Source of the DNA: Aquibacillus sediminis
GTDB taxonomy: Bacteria > Bacillota > Bacilli > Bacillales > Amphibacillaceae
Reading direction: 5' to 3'
Assembly: GCF_005870085.1 (NCBI RefSeq)
Contig: NZ_SZNM01000003.1
Coordinates: forward strand, 1-64,000
DNA length: 64,000 nucleotides
A model generated the notes under the pieces. It was not told the DNA's origin, ran no database searches, and saw nothing but the letters and a program-made list of their open reading frames with translations. Made by a program: the position numbers and the translations under genes. Below are positions 1 through 8,059 of this stretch, in pieces (within the stretch, counting starts at the first letter, position 1; each line of letters begins with the position of its first letter).

Positions 1-217
1 TTCATTCATGCGAATAAAAGTATTATCCGGTATTAGCTCACGTTTCCGCGAGTTATCCCAATCTTACAGGCAGGTTGCCCACGTGTTACTCACCCGTCCG
101 CCGCTCGTTCCACAAGCGCACACCCCGAAGGGTGATTGCTTGCTTCCCGCGCTCGACTTGCATGTATTAGGCACGCCGCCAGCGTTCGTCCTGAGCCAAG
201 ATCAAACTCTCCATAAA
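1..217 (-). rRNA. rrs: 16S rRNA, 5' end (partial)
   Basis: The reverse complement reads from a TTTATGGAGAG start through the 27F primer region, then GGACGAACGCTGGCGGCG, TGCAAGTCGAGCG and GGCGGACGGGTGAGTAACAC, the universal first part of bacterial 16S rRNA. The gene runs leftwards off the window, so only about 217 bases are present. The pattern (GCGCGGGAAGCAAGC in helix V1, TGTAAGATTGGGATAACTC) is that of a Bacillaceae genus. The base at the degenerate position of the 27F site is T (GATCTTGGCTCAG), whereas most Bacillaceae have C or A. The 5' end is placed by similarity and could be off by a few bases. Confidence 0.97.
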
Positions 218-345
218 GTAATGAGCTTGCTTACTCGTTTCAAAAACTAGCTTTAAAAATTGATTCAGGGTAGTCTGTTTCAAATAATTGAAACGTCTTA
301 CCTGATCTGTTTCATACTGGTTGTTTTGTTCAGTTTTCAAAGATC
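218..345 (-). promoter_or_regulatory. rRNA operon leader
   Basis: Between the promoters and the 16S 5' end, the minus strand contains TTGATCTTTGAAAACTGAAC, the usual Bacillus rRNA leader motif involved in antitermination and RNase III processing. The leader also contains the self-complementary stretch GTTTCAAATAATTGAAAC (279-296 on the plus strand). No protein is encoded here. Confidence 0.7.
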
Positions 346-377
346 AAAAGTTAACGACGTTTTTAACGACAATAAAT

Positions 378-406
378 ATTGTATCACGTCGTTGTTTGCT
401 TGTCAA
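378..406 (-). promoter_or_regulatory. rRNA promoter P2 (proximal)
   Basis: On the minus strand TTGACA (406-401) is followed after exactly 17 nt by TACAAT (383-378), a near-consensus sigma-A promoter. An AT-rich stretch (AAAAAAGTTG) lies directly upstream as a possible UP element. It points into the rRNA operon. Confidence 0.85.
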
Positions 407-460
407 CAACTTTTTTGATTCAATATTTGTTTTGTTCTTGTCGTTTAAAGCGACTCTAAT

Positions 461-490
461 AATATACCATACTACAAAACTTAAAGTCAA
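461..490 (-). promoter_or_regulatory. rRNA promoter P1 (distal)
   Basis: On the minus strand TTGACT (490-485) is followed after 18 nt by TATATT (466-461). The upstream AAAAAAGTTG is repeated from P2, so the two promoters look like a tandem duplication, as is common for Bacillus rrn operons. Confidence 0.75.
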
Positions 491-543
491 CAACTTTTTT
501 GAAGTTGTTTCGCTGTGTTCGTCTCTCTTGATGAGAGATTTAT

Positions 544-572
544 AATATACCACGGTTCATTACTATATACAA
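544..572 (-). promoter_or_regulatory. possible third rRNA promoter
   Basis: The minus strand repeats the GGTATATTAT block of P1 at 551-542, and TTGTAT lies 17 nt upstream. The -35 matches only four of six consensus bases, so this is a weaker or decaying third tandem promoter. Confidence 0.4.
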
Positions 573-606
573 TAGCAATCTTCACCCCAATTTTTTCCAA
601 TTGATC

Positions 607-986
607 ATAAATTGAAACTTCAATCAGTGAGTGGGCTTTTTGCTAGTTAAACACAATCGGACATTTACTGACAGCTGCTCCACCATGCTTCTAAGGTTTT
701 ACCTTACTGATTGAAATGGCGTGATATTGCCAGTTACATGCGGGATACAGTTAAACTTCACCAATCAGTGAAGTTTTTGCTCTTCCCCCGAATAAAAATA
801 AAAAAACAAGGCGGTCATTTAGGAAAGCTCAATTAGTTGTAGCTGTTTTTTCATCAAAGGTGAACCATCCGAATAATCCTACTTCAAAACAGATAGGGTT
901 TAATTGGGAGTAAACTTTCGCTTTCACCCTGAACGGTGAACGGTTCAAGGATCTGCGGGTCTATTCTTGTGGTACTAACACTTAGT
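607..986. repeat. cluster of degenerate TTTAT-bounded repeat fragments
   Basis: There are three fragments of the family seen best at 24218-24376. 607-749 starts ATAAATTGAAACTTCAATCAG and ends in a decayed GGGATACA. A second left end begins at about 745 (AGTTAAACTTCACC AATCAGTG). 904-986 is in the opposite orientation (GGGAGTAAACTTTCGCTTTC to CTTGTGGTACTAACA). The first two share the ATACA boundary, suggesting head-to-tail insertion. No gene is visible in 554-1081. Confidence 0.6.
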
Positions 987-1081
987 CGACCTTCTTCCTA
1001 TTATATGGTTTCTACATTAAACTTACACTCAAAACGGTGAGCGTTCACCAACACAACGCTCACCGTTTTCCCCAAATCAAT

Positions 1082-1552
1082 TTACCATTTTTTATAAGGT
1101 AAAAACTTACCGTCCATCGTTACGACCACTCGATCTCCATTCGGATCTTCTTTTTTATCGATATCTAATTTAAAATCGATCGCACTCATGATTCCATCAC
1201 CGAACTTTTCATGAATTACAGATTTTAATGTAGTACCGTAAACTTGCATAACTTCGTAGAAGCGGTAAATCAGTGGGTCTGTTGGAATCGATTCGTTAAG
1301 TGATCCTTTCATCGGAATATCTTGTAAAGCAATGGATACAGTTTGTTCCAAACCTAACATAACAATCAATTTATCTGCTTCATCTGCACTCATTGATGCT
1401 TGCCCCATTATTGCAGCAGCTACCCAAACAGGATGTCGACCTATTTCAGCTGCTAAATCATCGAAAGTCAGTCCTTTGTCACGCTTTGCTAATAATATCT
1501 GCTCCGTCGCTTCTTCCTTCGTTAAGCCTTTAGTTTTTACAATAGAACTCAC
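1082..1552 (-). CDS. cynS: cyanate hydratase (cyanase)
   Basis: The 156-residue product has the length of E. coli CynS and aligns along its whole length. It catalyses bicarbonate-dependent breakdown of cyanate to carbamate and CO2, and carbamate then yields ammonia. An N-terminal HTH-like domain (residues 10-75) is followed by the catalytic domain. The active-site Arg97, Glu100 (DPLIYRFYE) and Ser123 ([10 protein letters not shown]) are present, one position later than in E. coli. The start is GTG with AGGAGAGG seven bases upstream. No cynT carbonic anhydrase or transporter is adjacent, so the gene stands alone beside the rRNA operon. It probably serves detoxification of cyanate or use of it as a nitrogen source. 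Confidence 0.96.
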   Translation of the reverse strand: MSSIVKTKGLTKEEATEQILLAKRDKGLTFDDLAAEIGRHPVWVAAAIMGQASMSADEADKLIVMLGLEQTVSIALQDIPMKGSLNESIPTDPLIYRFYEVMQVYGTTLKSVIHEKFGDGIMSAIDFKLDIDKKEDPNGDRVVVTMDGKFLPYKKW

Positions 1553-1560
1553 ACCGTTTC

Positions 1561-1950
1561 CTCTCCTTTTATATTAAATAGTGGAGGTTCAAAATCTATG
1601 ATGTTATGATTCTACTGAAACTATAGCGCAGTGAAATTTAAATAGGAAGAAAGTTGTCAAATCATCTTACATGTTTTTTTGCTGTGTAGCATAGAGACTT
1701 TCTTTTAAGATACGCAGAATACCTTATATCTATCATTAAACTTCCATTATATTTGCAATTAACATACCGCTCAGTAAGAACCTTCATTATTTAAAACAAC
1801 TCACTAAACTACAAAATTGATTATACATAGCTTCTATAAGCGGTTTCCATCCACCGATAGAAGCTTGTACGCTACAGGCAGTTAATTCCCCTCTTGTCTT
1901 TTTTCAGATGTTCTTCATTCTTGAAGGGGGGCTTACTGCTTTTTAAGGCG
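1561..1950. other. intergenic region without gene
   Basis: AT-rich sequence between cynS and the next repeat. No ORF with a ribosome binding site, tRNA or riboswitch was recognised. Confidence 0.5.
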
Positions 1951-1952
1951 AG

Positions 1953-2077
1953 ATAAAGTAAAACTTCACTCAGTGGGGGTTCTACTCTTCCCCCACTGAA
2001 TGTTAGCACCCCCCTAACCATCTCCGTTTCTTATCATGTTTTGAAGTGGGAGACTAACGGACGGTTGCCGGTATAAA
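1953..2077. repeat. TTTAT-bounded repeat, copy B (short form)
   Basis: Plus strand: ATAAAGTAAAACTTCACTCAG, hairpin CAGTGGGGG...CCCCCACTGAATG, then TTTTGAAGTGGGAG, ACGGACGGTTGCC and a final GGTATAAA. ATAAA (TTTAT on the other strand) bounds both ends. The middle part found in longer copies (the GTACCACAAGGA to GCGAAAGTTTACTCCC section) is missing. Confidence 0.7.
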
Positions 2078-2117
2078 AAACAGGTACAACCCAAAGGTAG
2101 TACCTGTTTTTTATACC
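2070..2117. terminator. bidirectional terminator
   Basis: A perfect 18-bp stem (GGTATAAAAAACAGGTAC and its complement) encloses a 12-base loop, with A/T runs inside both arms. It lies immediately 3' of the isoprenoid synthase gene and overlaps the right end of repeat copy B. Confidence 0.85.
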
Positions 2118-2122
2118 ATTCT

Positions 2123-4492
2123 CTACTGCTCACGATGTACACAATAATTTAGTACATACTTTAGAAATGACCTATGACGCGGCATTGCTTGTAGGGCGTC
2201 AAATGCTAAACAGTAATGATCCCACATTTCTTTTTTAGCACCGTCTACACCTAGCAAGGAGACAAATGTGGTGGTTTTATTTTCAACATCTTTTCCAGTC
2301 CTTTTTCCAAGTAAGCGCAGATCCCCTTCCACATCAAGCAAGTCATCCTTAATTTGAAACACCATACCTAAGTGTCGCGCAAACATTTTTAACCTACTTA
2401 TTTCTTCCTCTGTTGCATGCGCGAGAATGGCAGGCATGACAAGTGAAGCCTCAAAACCTAACCCCGTCTTATAGAAACAGATCGTTCTCAACTCGTCGAT
2501 TGTTAGCTGTTTCCCTTTTGCATGTAAGTCCATCACTTGTCCTTTGCACATCGCCTCTGTTGATTGTGTCGAATACCTGATTACACGCAGTACTGTTCGT
2601 GGATCAAATGCATCAAGCGTCGTTAATTCTTCAATCGGCTTCTGCGTCAAATAGAGACCTGTTAATTCGGCGATACTCGTATCATACACTTCATGTAATG
2701 TCGGCTGACCTCGGCGGATAGACGCGTTATCTTGAGAAGGAAGATCATCGAAAATTAAGGACGCCGTGTGCATATATTCTAATGATTTTACCAATGGCTC
2801 GATTGCGGTACTTTCTAATCCATATCCTTGGCTCCCGATAACCCAAGTCACAATCGGACGCAGGCGTTTTGCATCACTCGTTAAACTATAATTAGCCGCT
2901 TCAATGATCGGATCTTCAGCATAGGATTGAATATCATTCAATATCAATAAACTATCATTAATTTGGTGCTGCATGGATTGAACAGTATCAGTGAATTCTT
3001 GTTTCTGTTTTCTTTCCTTCCTTAAATCTGCAAGGACATGATCCCGTAGTAATTTATCAAAGAAATCGACGTCATCCACTTTGCGAACGATCCGTTGAAT
3101 CAGACTATTAAATGCTGGAATTTCAGCAGTAAAAAGCGCCATTACCTCTGTATATTTTTTCGACCCAAATCGTTTCTTTAATCGTTTCAGCCCATTAATC
3201 GCTCTGTTAAGGATCACTTCACACGCATCGGGATCTGAATCATAGATGTGATGGATCAAATGGTAAATAACCGTCCAATATAATTCAAAAGGGTTCAGCA
3301 AATCTGGGCGCTGATGATGGTACTTTAAATAATAGGTATAAGGGGTTACAGCCCCTTGCTCCAAATCACTAAACATATCTGTAAGGTCATCCGACAGTTG
3401 ATTGTATATACCATAAAAAAATGGGTGATTCTCAAAGGTACCAGCTTCCGTTCCACTGGTAATCGAATGTACGATTAATCGTGAGGAAGCAGACTTTAAT
3501 ATTGCCGGAATATATAGGTCCTCATTTGTGTATGCCGGATTGGATAAATTCTTTAAACGATCCACTTCCTGCGACTGAAAGAATACATATGCTTGCTCGA
3601 GAAAAGTTGTTCTAGAATCTACTGGTTGATTATCTCTTATATATTCAAATGCACGCTTTAGTTCTGCGTGAACAAAATGGATGAAAGCTTTATTTTTTCC
3701 ATTCCATTTGACTAATGCCGGAACTTCCCCAGTAGTCAAGGTAGTACGGATTAAATCCGCATACTGTTTTTCCTCATTTGCTGATAAAATTTTACTATCG
3801 AACAAGTCATCGATAAAAGGATAGGTTAATCCATAGGCATACCCAAGCCGGATCGCTTTATCCAGTGATTGAGCACGTTCCTCCTTAGAAGTAACCTCGT
3901 CATCGATCCGATCAAGTGTATTCATCACAACCCCCGCAATAACTTTAATCAGCTTAAATTGCGCTTTGTCCACATCCATCTCTTCTGGAATGTTGGAGGA
4001 AACAAGCTTCAGCTTATCGATTAACCAAATCATCGTTGATTCAACCCCATGTTGTTTGGCTAAACGATACAGCGAGGCCTTGGTGAACATGTGTGTATCT
4101 GAATCACCGTTATGTTTCGGATCCAGTAGCTTCGTTTTTAAATCTTCTACTACCTGCTGTATTTTTTCTTGGGTATCTGATTCGTTTAATTTTGCCCCCA
4201 TATCCCTTATAAAAATATAGGAAATACTACGTTCTAAGTAGTCATCTAATTTTCCAGTACGATCCAGCGTTCTTATATATGGATAATAGCCTTGTCGTGT
4301 TGACTCTTTCTTAAACCGTGAAACAATCGATGATAAGGAAAAACGAGTATGGCTATGTTTCCAGGAATGGATATCCTTTATAAGCGGTGAAACATACTGT
4401 TTATTCTTGGCTTGATCATAAAGTGTTTTAAAATACTGTGCAGCATATTGTTCTGCCAGCTTATACGATGTATCTGCATTTATTTCTTTCAT
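2123..4492 (-). CDS. two-domain class I isoprenoid synthase (polyprenyl synthetase fusion)
   Basis: The product is about 789 residues, more than twice a normal prenyl synthase. Numbering from a TTG six codons upstream, the C-terminal half (about 500-795) is a typical trans-prenyltransferase. Its first Asp-rich motif is FDDLPSQDNASIRRG (587-601) and its second is FQIKDDLLDVEGD (718-730), so it should condense allylic and isopentenyl diphosphates. The N-terminal half (about 1-490) is also all-helical. It carries PFIDDLFD (231-238) and QLSDDLTDMFSDLEQG (371-386), spaced as the two metal-binding motifs of another class I isoprenoid-fold domain. I infer a terpene synthase-like or degenerate prenyltransferase domain. 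The ATG at 4492 has GAGG ten bases upstream and is preferred over the upstream TTG at 4510. It is a single-gene unit with its own terminator. Product unknown. Confidence 0.8.
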   Translation of the reverse strand: MKEINADTSYKLAEQYAAQYFKTLYDQAKNKQYVSPLIKDIHSWKHSHTRFSLSSIVSRFKKESTRQGYYPYIRTLDRTGKLDDYLERSISYIFIRDMGAKLNESDTQEKIQQVVEDLKTKLLDPKHNGDSDTHMFTKASLYRLAKQHGVESTMIWLIDKLKLVSSNIPEEMDVDKAQFKLIKVIAGVVMNTLDRIDDEVTSKEERAQSLDKAIRLGYAYGLTYPFIDDLFDSKILSANEEKQYADLIRTTLTTGEVPALVKWNGKNKAFIHFVHAELKRAFEYIRDNQPVDSRTTFLEQAYVFFQSQEVDRLKNLSNPAYTNEDLYIPAILKSASSRLIVHSITSGTEAGTFENHPFFYGIYNQLSDDLTDMFSDLEQGAVTPYTYYLKYHHQRPDLLNPFELYWTVIYHLIHHIYDSDPDACEVILNRAINGLKRLKKRFGSKKYTEVMALFTAEIPAFNSLIQRIVRKVDDVDFFDKLLRDHVLADLRKERKQKQEFTDTVQSMQHQINDSLLILNDIQSYAEDPIIEAANYSLTSDAKRLRPIVTWVIGSQGYGLESTAIEPLVKSLEYMHTASLIFDDLPSQDNASIRRGQPTLHEVYDTSIAELTGLYLTQKPIEELTTLDAFDPRTVLRVIRYSTQSTEAMCKGQVMDLHAKGKQLTIDELRTICFYKTGLGFEASLVMPAILAHATEEEISRLKMFARHLGMVFQIKDDLLDVEGDLRLLGKRTGKDVENKTTTFVSLLGVDGAKKEMWDHYCLAFDALQAMPRHRSFLKYVLNYCVHREQ

Positions 4493-4637
4493 ATGTGAGC
4501 ATAACCTCAATTTCCTATTTCTAAATTACATTCATCGTACCATGATCGCACCCTTATTTCTAGGACACGGACGCTTCCTTCTCCTAGCCATTATGGTAAA
4601 ATAAATGCTAGTAATCTATAATTGGACGGTGCTAACA

Positions 4638-5351
4638 TTGAGTGAAAAAGTGAAATTAAAAGAAGTAGATTTATATCAACCCATTCAAAACTATTTTAAA
4701 CGTAAAGGATATGACGTATATGGTGAAGTTAAAGACTGTGATATTGCAGTCATGAAAGAGGACCTTCTACTCATCGTTGAATTGAAATTGAACTTAAGTG
4801 TAGACCTGCTCATTCAAGCAACCAAAAGACAGCGGCTGTCAGAGCATGTATATATTGCTGTTCCAAAACCTAAAAAGCACAACCCTCGTTCAAAAAAATG
4901 GCGGGATACTTGCCACTTATTGCGGAGGTTAGAATTAGGTCTGATGCTTGTCTCCTTTTCAGACAAGCGAAAAAGAGTGGAAGTGGTTATGGAACCAACT
5001 CCTTTTCATCGTCCAATCAGTAGAGGGAAAGCGAAATACCTTAGACAAGCAATAATAAAAGAAATCAATGGACGGAGTGCAGATTACAATATTGGTGGGT
5101 CTAGTAGAAAGCAAATCATGACCGCTTATCGGGAGAATTGTGTGCAAATTGCATGTTACCTGGAACAACACGGGGAACTGTCTCCAAAAGCATTAGTACA
5201 AATGGGAACTGGCAAAAAAACACATTCGATATTAAGCAAAAACTATTACGGTTGGTTTGTCCGCGTAAAAAGAGGTATCTATACCCTCAGTGAAAAGGGA
5301 AAGCAAGAGATAAAAGAATACCCTGACCTCACAGCATACTACCGCACGTAA
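4638..5351 (+). CDS. DUF2161-type PD-(D/E)XK nuclease-fold protein
   Basis: About 237 residues. The N-terminal part has the spacing of a PD-(D/E)XK core: Asp in VKDCDIAVM, then VELKLN about 12 residues later, followed by a helix with QATKRQ. The C-terminal part (HGELSPKALVQMGTGKK onwards) looks like a winged helix. This matches my recollection of the DUF2161 family, predicted phosphodiesterases of unknown role. An ATG lies further upstream at 4605 without a ribosome binding site. The TTG at 4638 (LSEKVKLKEVDLYQP) is preferred but weakly supported. A REP copy begins four bases after the stop codon. Confidence 0.75.
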   Translation: MSEKVKLKEVDLYQPIQNYFKRKGYDVYGEVKDCDIAVMKEDLLLIVELKLNLSVDLLIQATKRQRLSEHVYIAVPKPKKHNPRSKKWRDTCHLLRRLELGLMLVSFSDKRKRVEVVMEPTPFHRPISRGKAKYLRQAIIKEINGRSADYNIGGSSRKQIMTAYRENCVQIACYLEQHGELSPKALVQMGTGKKTHSILSKNYYGWFVRVKRGIYTLSEKGKQEIKEYPDLTAYYRT

Positions 5352-5354
5352 AGT

Positions 5355-5423
5355 GGGACATGGGGACAGGTTCTCTGTCCCAGCCCTTAAATTACTGGGA
5401 CAAGTGCCCTGTCCCCTTGTCCC
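5355..5423. repeat. REP/BIME-like repeat, copy 1 (two halves)
   Basis: GGGACATGGGGACAGG...CTGTCCC is followed by an inverted half GGGACAAGTGCCCTGTCCCC TTGTCCC. It sits between convergent genes and can fold as a long hairpin, so it may terminate both. Confidence 0.9.
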
Positions 5424-5424
5424 A

Positions 5425-6786
5425 CTATAATTGGGCATTTTTCAATCCGCTAATAAATGTTTCCGTTGCTTCATCAAGCTCTGTTAAATAACGATCGATA
5501 TGGGTCCTGTCACCATTATTCACAGCGCGAACGATCTCTTTTGAGAGTGTATGAACCTTCTTATGTGGTTCCTCTAATTTTTTCACATCACTAGAAATGT
5601 CGTTAGTCGCCATAAACTTCCCGACTGTACACATGTCATGACTTTGAATACTACTCTCATCAAGGTTCACAAAGCCACACACAGCATTATACGCTTTCCA
5701 TTTCCATAATAAATGTTCAGAAGCGACTAGAATCAGCACCTGCTCTCCACTAAAGTCTTTATAATAAGGAATAGCTGCTTTTCTTTGATTCTCAATCATA
5801 GAACTAATGGTGTAAATCCCTTGGCCCGTTTTTAGAACAATATCATTTAACACACCCGTTTGATCGTTTATTTCACTTAACCTCGCTGATACTTCCTCTG
5901 TCGCAGCCGATTGTTCTTCCACATTCGTTGCTATACTATCAAACGTGGTATTCATTTCTCCTAACGATTCCTCCATTTCGTTCATGGATGTGACCGCTTC
6001 ATTTATTTGTTCCTTTCCAGACGCAAACACATCAATGGCACCGATAAGTTTTTGATTAGAATGGTCTATTTCTTCACGTAAATTACCTAGTAAATTATTT
6101 ATATAAGTAACCGATTCTTTCGTATTTTGGGAGAGTTTCTTTATTTCGTCCGCAACTACCGCAAACCCTTTGCCTGATTCTCCAGACCTGGCTGCCTCAA
6201 TACTCGCATTTAAAGATAATAGATTGGTTTGATCCGCGACGTCTTTAATAATATTAACAACTTTATCAATTTCTTTCGTTCCTTCTACTACAGATTGCAT
6301 TTTAGATTGAACCGTATTCATTTCATCGAAAGATTGATCAATATGAGTAAAAGAATGATGAATGTTCTGCATAGAACTTTCCGACATTTCAACTACCTCT
6401 TTTGTCTTAACGAGAGAGTTCTGTACAAAATTTGCAATCTCTTCACTTGACGTACTCATCTCTTGACTCGTTGCTGCAATTTCATTGATGGAATTTTTTT
6501 GATATGAAATTTGATCGACCATATCTTTCACATATGTCATTTCTGTCACATATTCAATCAGTTCACTATTAAGTAAAAATTGCTCTCTTAATTGCGAATT
6601 TTTTAATTGTAAAAGTTCATTGATTTTATGTACTAATGGTGTGTCCCCTTGCAAGTAACCACTTTCCATTGACGCTCCAAAGTCCGCATTTAATTGATAT
6701 ATTCTATCTAACTCTTCTAGTAAACTACGCTCATTCTCAACATGTTGGTCCTGTGAAACAGCTTTCTTTTTTCCGATTAATAACAT
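5425..6786 (-). CDS. soluble methyl-accepting chemoreceptor with C-terminal CZB domain
   Basis: There is no membrane segment. After a short N-terminal helix region comes a full signalling domain with the conserved hairpin tip (DQTNLLSLNASIEAARSGE), then a C-terminal zinc-binding domain of the CZB type. The latter has SEHLLWKWKAYNAV, SHDMCTVGKF and EPHKKVH, which supply the usual His, Cys, His and His ligands. It is expected to sit in cytoplasmic arrays and signal to CheA/CheW, possibly sensing zinc or an oxidant such as hypochlorite. The ATG at 6786 has GGGGGAT eight bases upstream. The frame stays open to an ATG at 6915, which would add 43 residues, so the start is uncertain. Confidence 0.9.
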   Translation of the reverse strand: MLLIGKKKAVSQDQHVENERSLLEELDRIYQLNADFGASMESGYLQGDTPLVHKINELLQLKNSQLREQFLLNSELIEYVTEMTYVKDMVDQISYQKNSINEIAATSQEMSTSSEEIANFVQNSLVKTKEVVEMSESSMQNIHHSFTHIDQSFDEMNTVQSKMQSVVEGTKEIDKVVNIIKDVADQTNLLSLNASIEAARSGESGKGFAVVADEIKKLSQNTKESVTYINNLLGNLREEIDHSNQKLIGAIDVFASGKEQINEAVTSMNEMEESLGEMNTTFDSIATNVEEQSAATEEVSARLSEINDQTGVLNDIVLKTGQGIYTISSMIENQRKAAIPYYKDFSGEQVLILVASEHLLWKWKAYNAVCGFVNLDESSIQSHDMCTVGKFMATNDISSDVKKLEEPHKKVHTLSKEIVRAVNNGDRTHIDRYLTELDEATETFISGLKNAQL

Positions 6787-6972
6787 AACACGATCCCCCA
6801 TTATAACAAGTTTAACAAATGCAATCATTCGCCCTTCAATGATAACGGTTTCTTTCAACACCCTAACTCCCGGAAAAATGCATAAAAATTCTCTGTTACT
6901 AGAATACTCCCACATCTCATCCCCATTAGGGAATAATTAATTTGTTCACAAATTAATTATAGGCCGCACACA

Positions 6973-7028
6973 GGGACAGGTCCACTGTCCCGCAAAAAAC
7001 AAAGAAGCTGGGACAAGTGCCTTGTCCC
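6973..7028. repeat. REP/BIME-like repeat, copy 2 (shortened)
   Basis: AGGGACAGGTCCACTGTCCC, a short A-rich spacer, then TGGGACAAGTGCCTTGTCCCA. It lies two bases beyond the stop codon of the HAD gene and upstream of the chemoreceptor gene. Confidence 0.85.
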
Positions 7029-7030
7029 AG

Positions 7031-7819
7031 CTAAATAGCAAATGATTTAATAAGGTAGCGTTCTATAAACTCGGCTAAGCCATCACTTTGATGATGGCCT
7101 GTGACATAGTCTGATGCTTCTTTTACCAGTCTACTAGCGTTCGCCATCGCAACACCTGTTCCAGCGTTGCGCAACATTTGGATATCATTCGCACCATCTC
7201 CTATTGTCACAACTTCCTGTGCATTTATTCCAAATAGGCGAAGTAATGTTTGGATCGCGGACCATTTTGAAACTCCTGGCGCGACAATTTCAAATCCATC
7301 CTCCCAATCAATGATATCCGCTTCTTCTTTAAACAGTGCAGATAGTTCTGGCGCAGGACTACCAGTGCGCACACTATATTTAAGTACCTTTGTATAGTTT
7401 GCATGCCTTAAATCGCCAACATAGCGTGGGGATGTTTGCCCCTCTTTAGTCCAGGATTCTATTTCAGCACTTAGTTCTTTACAATATAGTCCATTTACCG
7501 AATGAATCAGCACATTACATGGAACCTCTGTTGTTAAACGATGAAAACGTTCCTCATTCAATGTTATAGGTTTGACCTGCAGGGCTTTTCCTGTCCAAGC
7601 ATCATGCATTGAAGCTCCGTTCAAACAAATCATAGGTGTCTGCAAACCTAGCGCTTTATGGTAAGGAGCGGTTATTTCATAATGACGACCAGTTGCTAAA
7701 AAAATCTTCACCCCTTGATTTTTCAGCTTAAAAATTGCTTCCATATTGCGTTTAGAAATATTGTTTGAGGCTGTTAGGAGCGTGCCATCCATGTCAATAA
7801 ATACTGCGTGTACATTCAT
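7031..7819 (-). CDS. HAD-superfamily phosphatase (Cof / HAD-IIB type)
   Basis: 262 residues with all HAD motifs: DMDGTLL (Asp9 nucleophile, Asp11), an ATGR motif at about residue 43, a Lys in the SKWSAIQTLL cap region and GDGANDIQML near residue 207. The cap between motifs II and III is of the C2B type, as in Bacillus YwtE, YkrA and YxeH. These enzymes dephosphorylate flavin or sugar phosphates, and the substrate cannot be read from sequence. It is a single gene ending directly at a REP copy. Confidence 0.9.
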   Translation of the reverse strand: MNVHAVFIDMDGTLLTASNNISKRNMEAIFKLKNQGVKIFLATGRHYEITAPYHKALGLQTPMICLNGASMHDAWTGKALQVKPITLNEERFHRLTTEVPCNVLIHSVNGLYCKELSAEIESWTKEGQTSPRYVGDLRHANYTKVLKYSVRTGSPAPELSALFKEEADIIDWEDGFEIVAPGVSKWSAIQTLLRLFGINAQEVVTIGDGANDIQMLRNAGTGVAMANASRLVKEASDYVTGHHQSDGLAEFIERYLIKSFAI

Positions 7820-8059
7820 TTTTTATCTACCCCCTTGCATTGATAGAGCAATCATATCATCCAAATGTTAAGGCCAAATAAACGGAATGTATGATTTCTG
7901 TTAAGTTGTTCTTATCATGAAAAGACTACAAACCGACCACCATTTCACTCCCAAATATTTACTTCGTGTAAACATTTTGTAAAGTTATGGTAAAAATGCA
8001 CCCCATGGATTTGGATTCTAGTATGATAATGTACAACGTCAATTAAAGAGGAGGTAAGC

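Noticed and set aside
8-250. 80-residue open frame at the start of the window
   Set aside because: It lies antisense over the 16S rRNA gene; the nucleotide sequence is plainly rRNA.
321-553. Two short open frames upstream of the rRNA gene
   Set aside because: They coincide with the tandem rRNA promoters and have no ribosome binding site.
607-986. Known Bacillaceae-1 or other Rfam-type ncRNA next to the rRNA operon
   Set aside because: The sequence is better explained as fragments of the TTTAT-bounded repeat present at five other loci, and I could not see the double RUCCU terminal loops expected for Bacillaceae-1.
2123-4510. Carotenoid or hopanoid biosynthetic cluster
   Set aside because: No desaturase, cyclase or cytochrome P450 lies nearby; the synthase gene is isolated.
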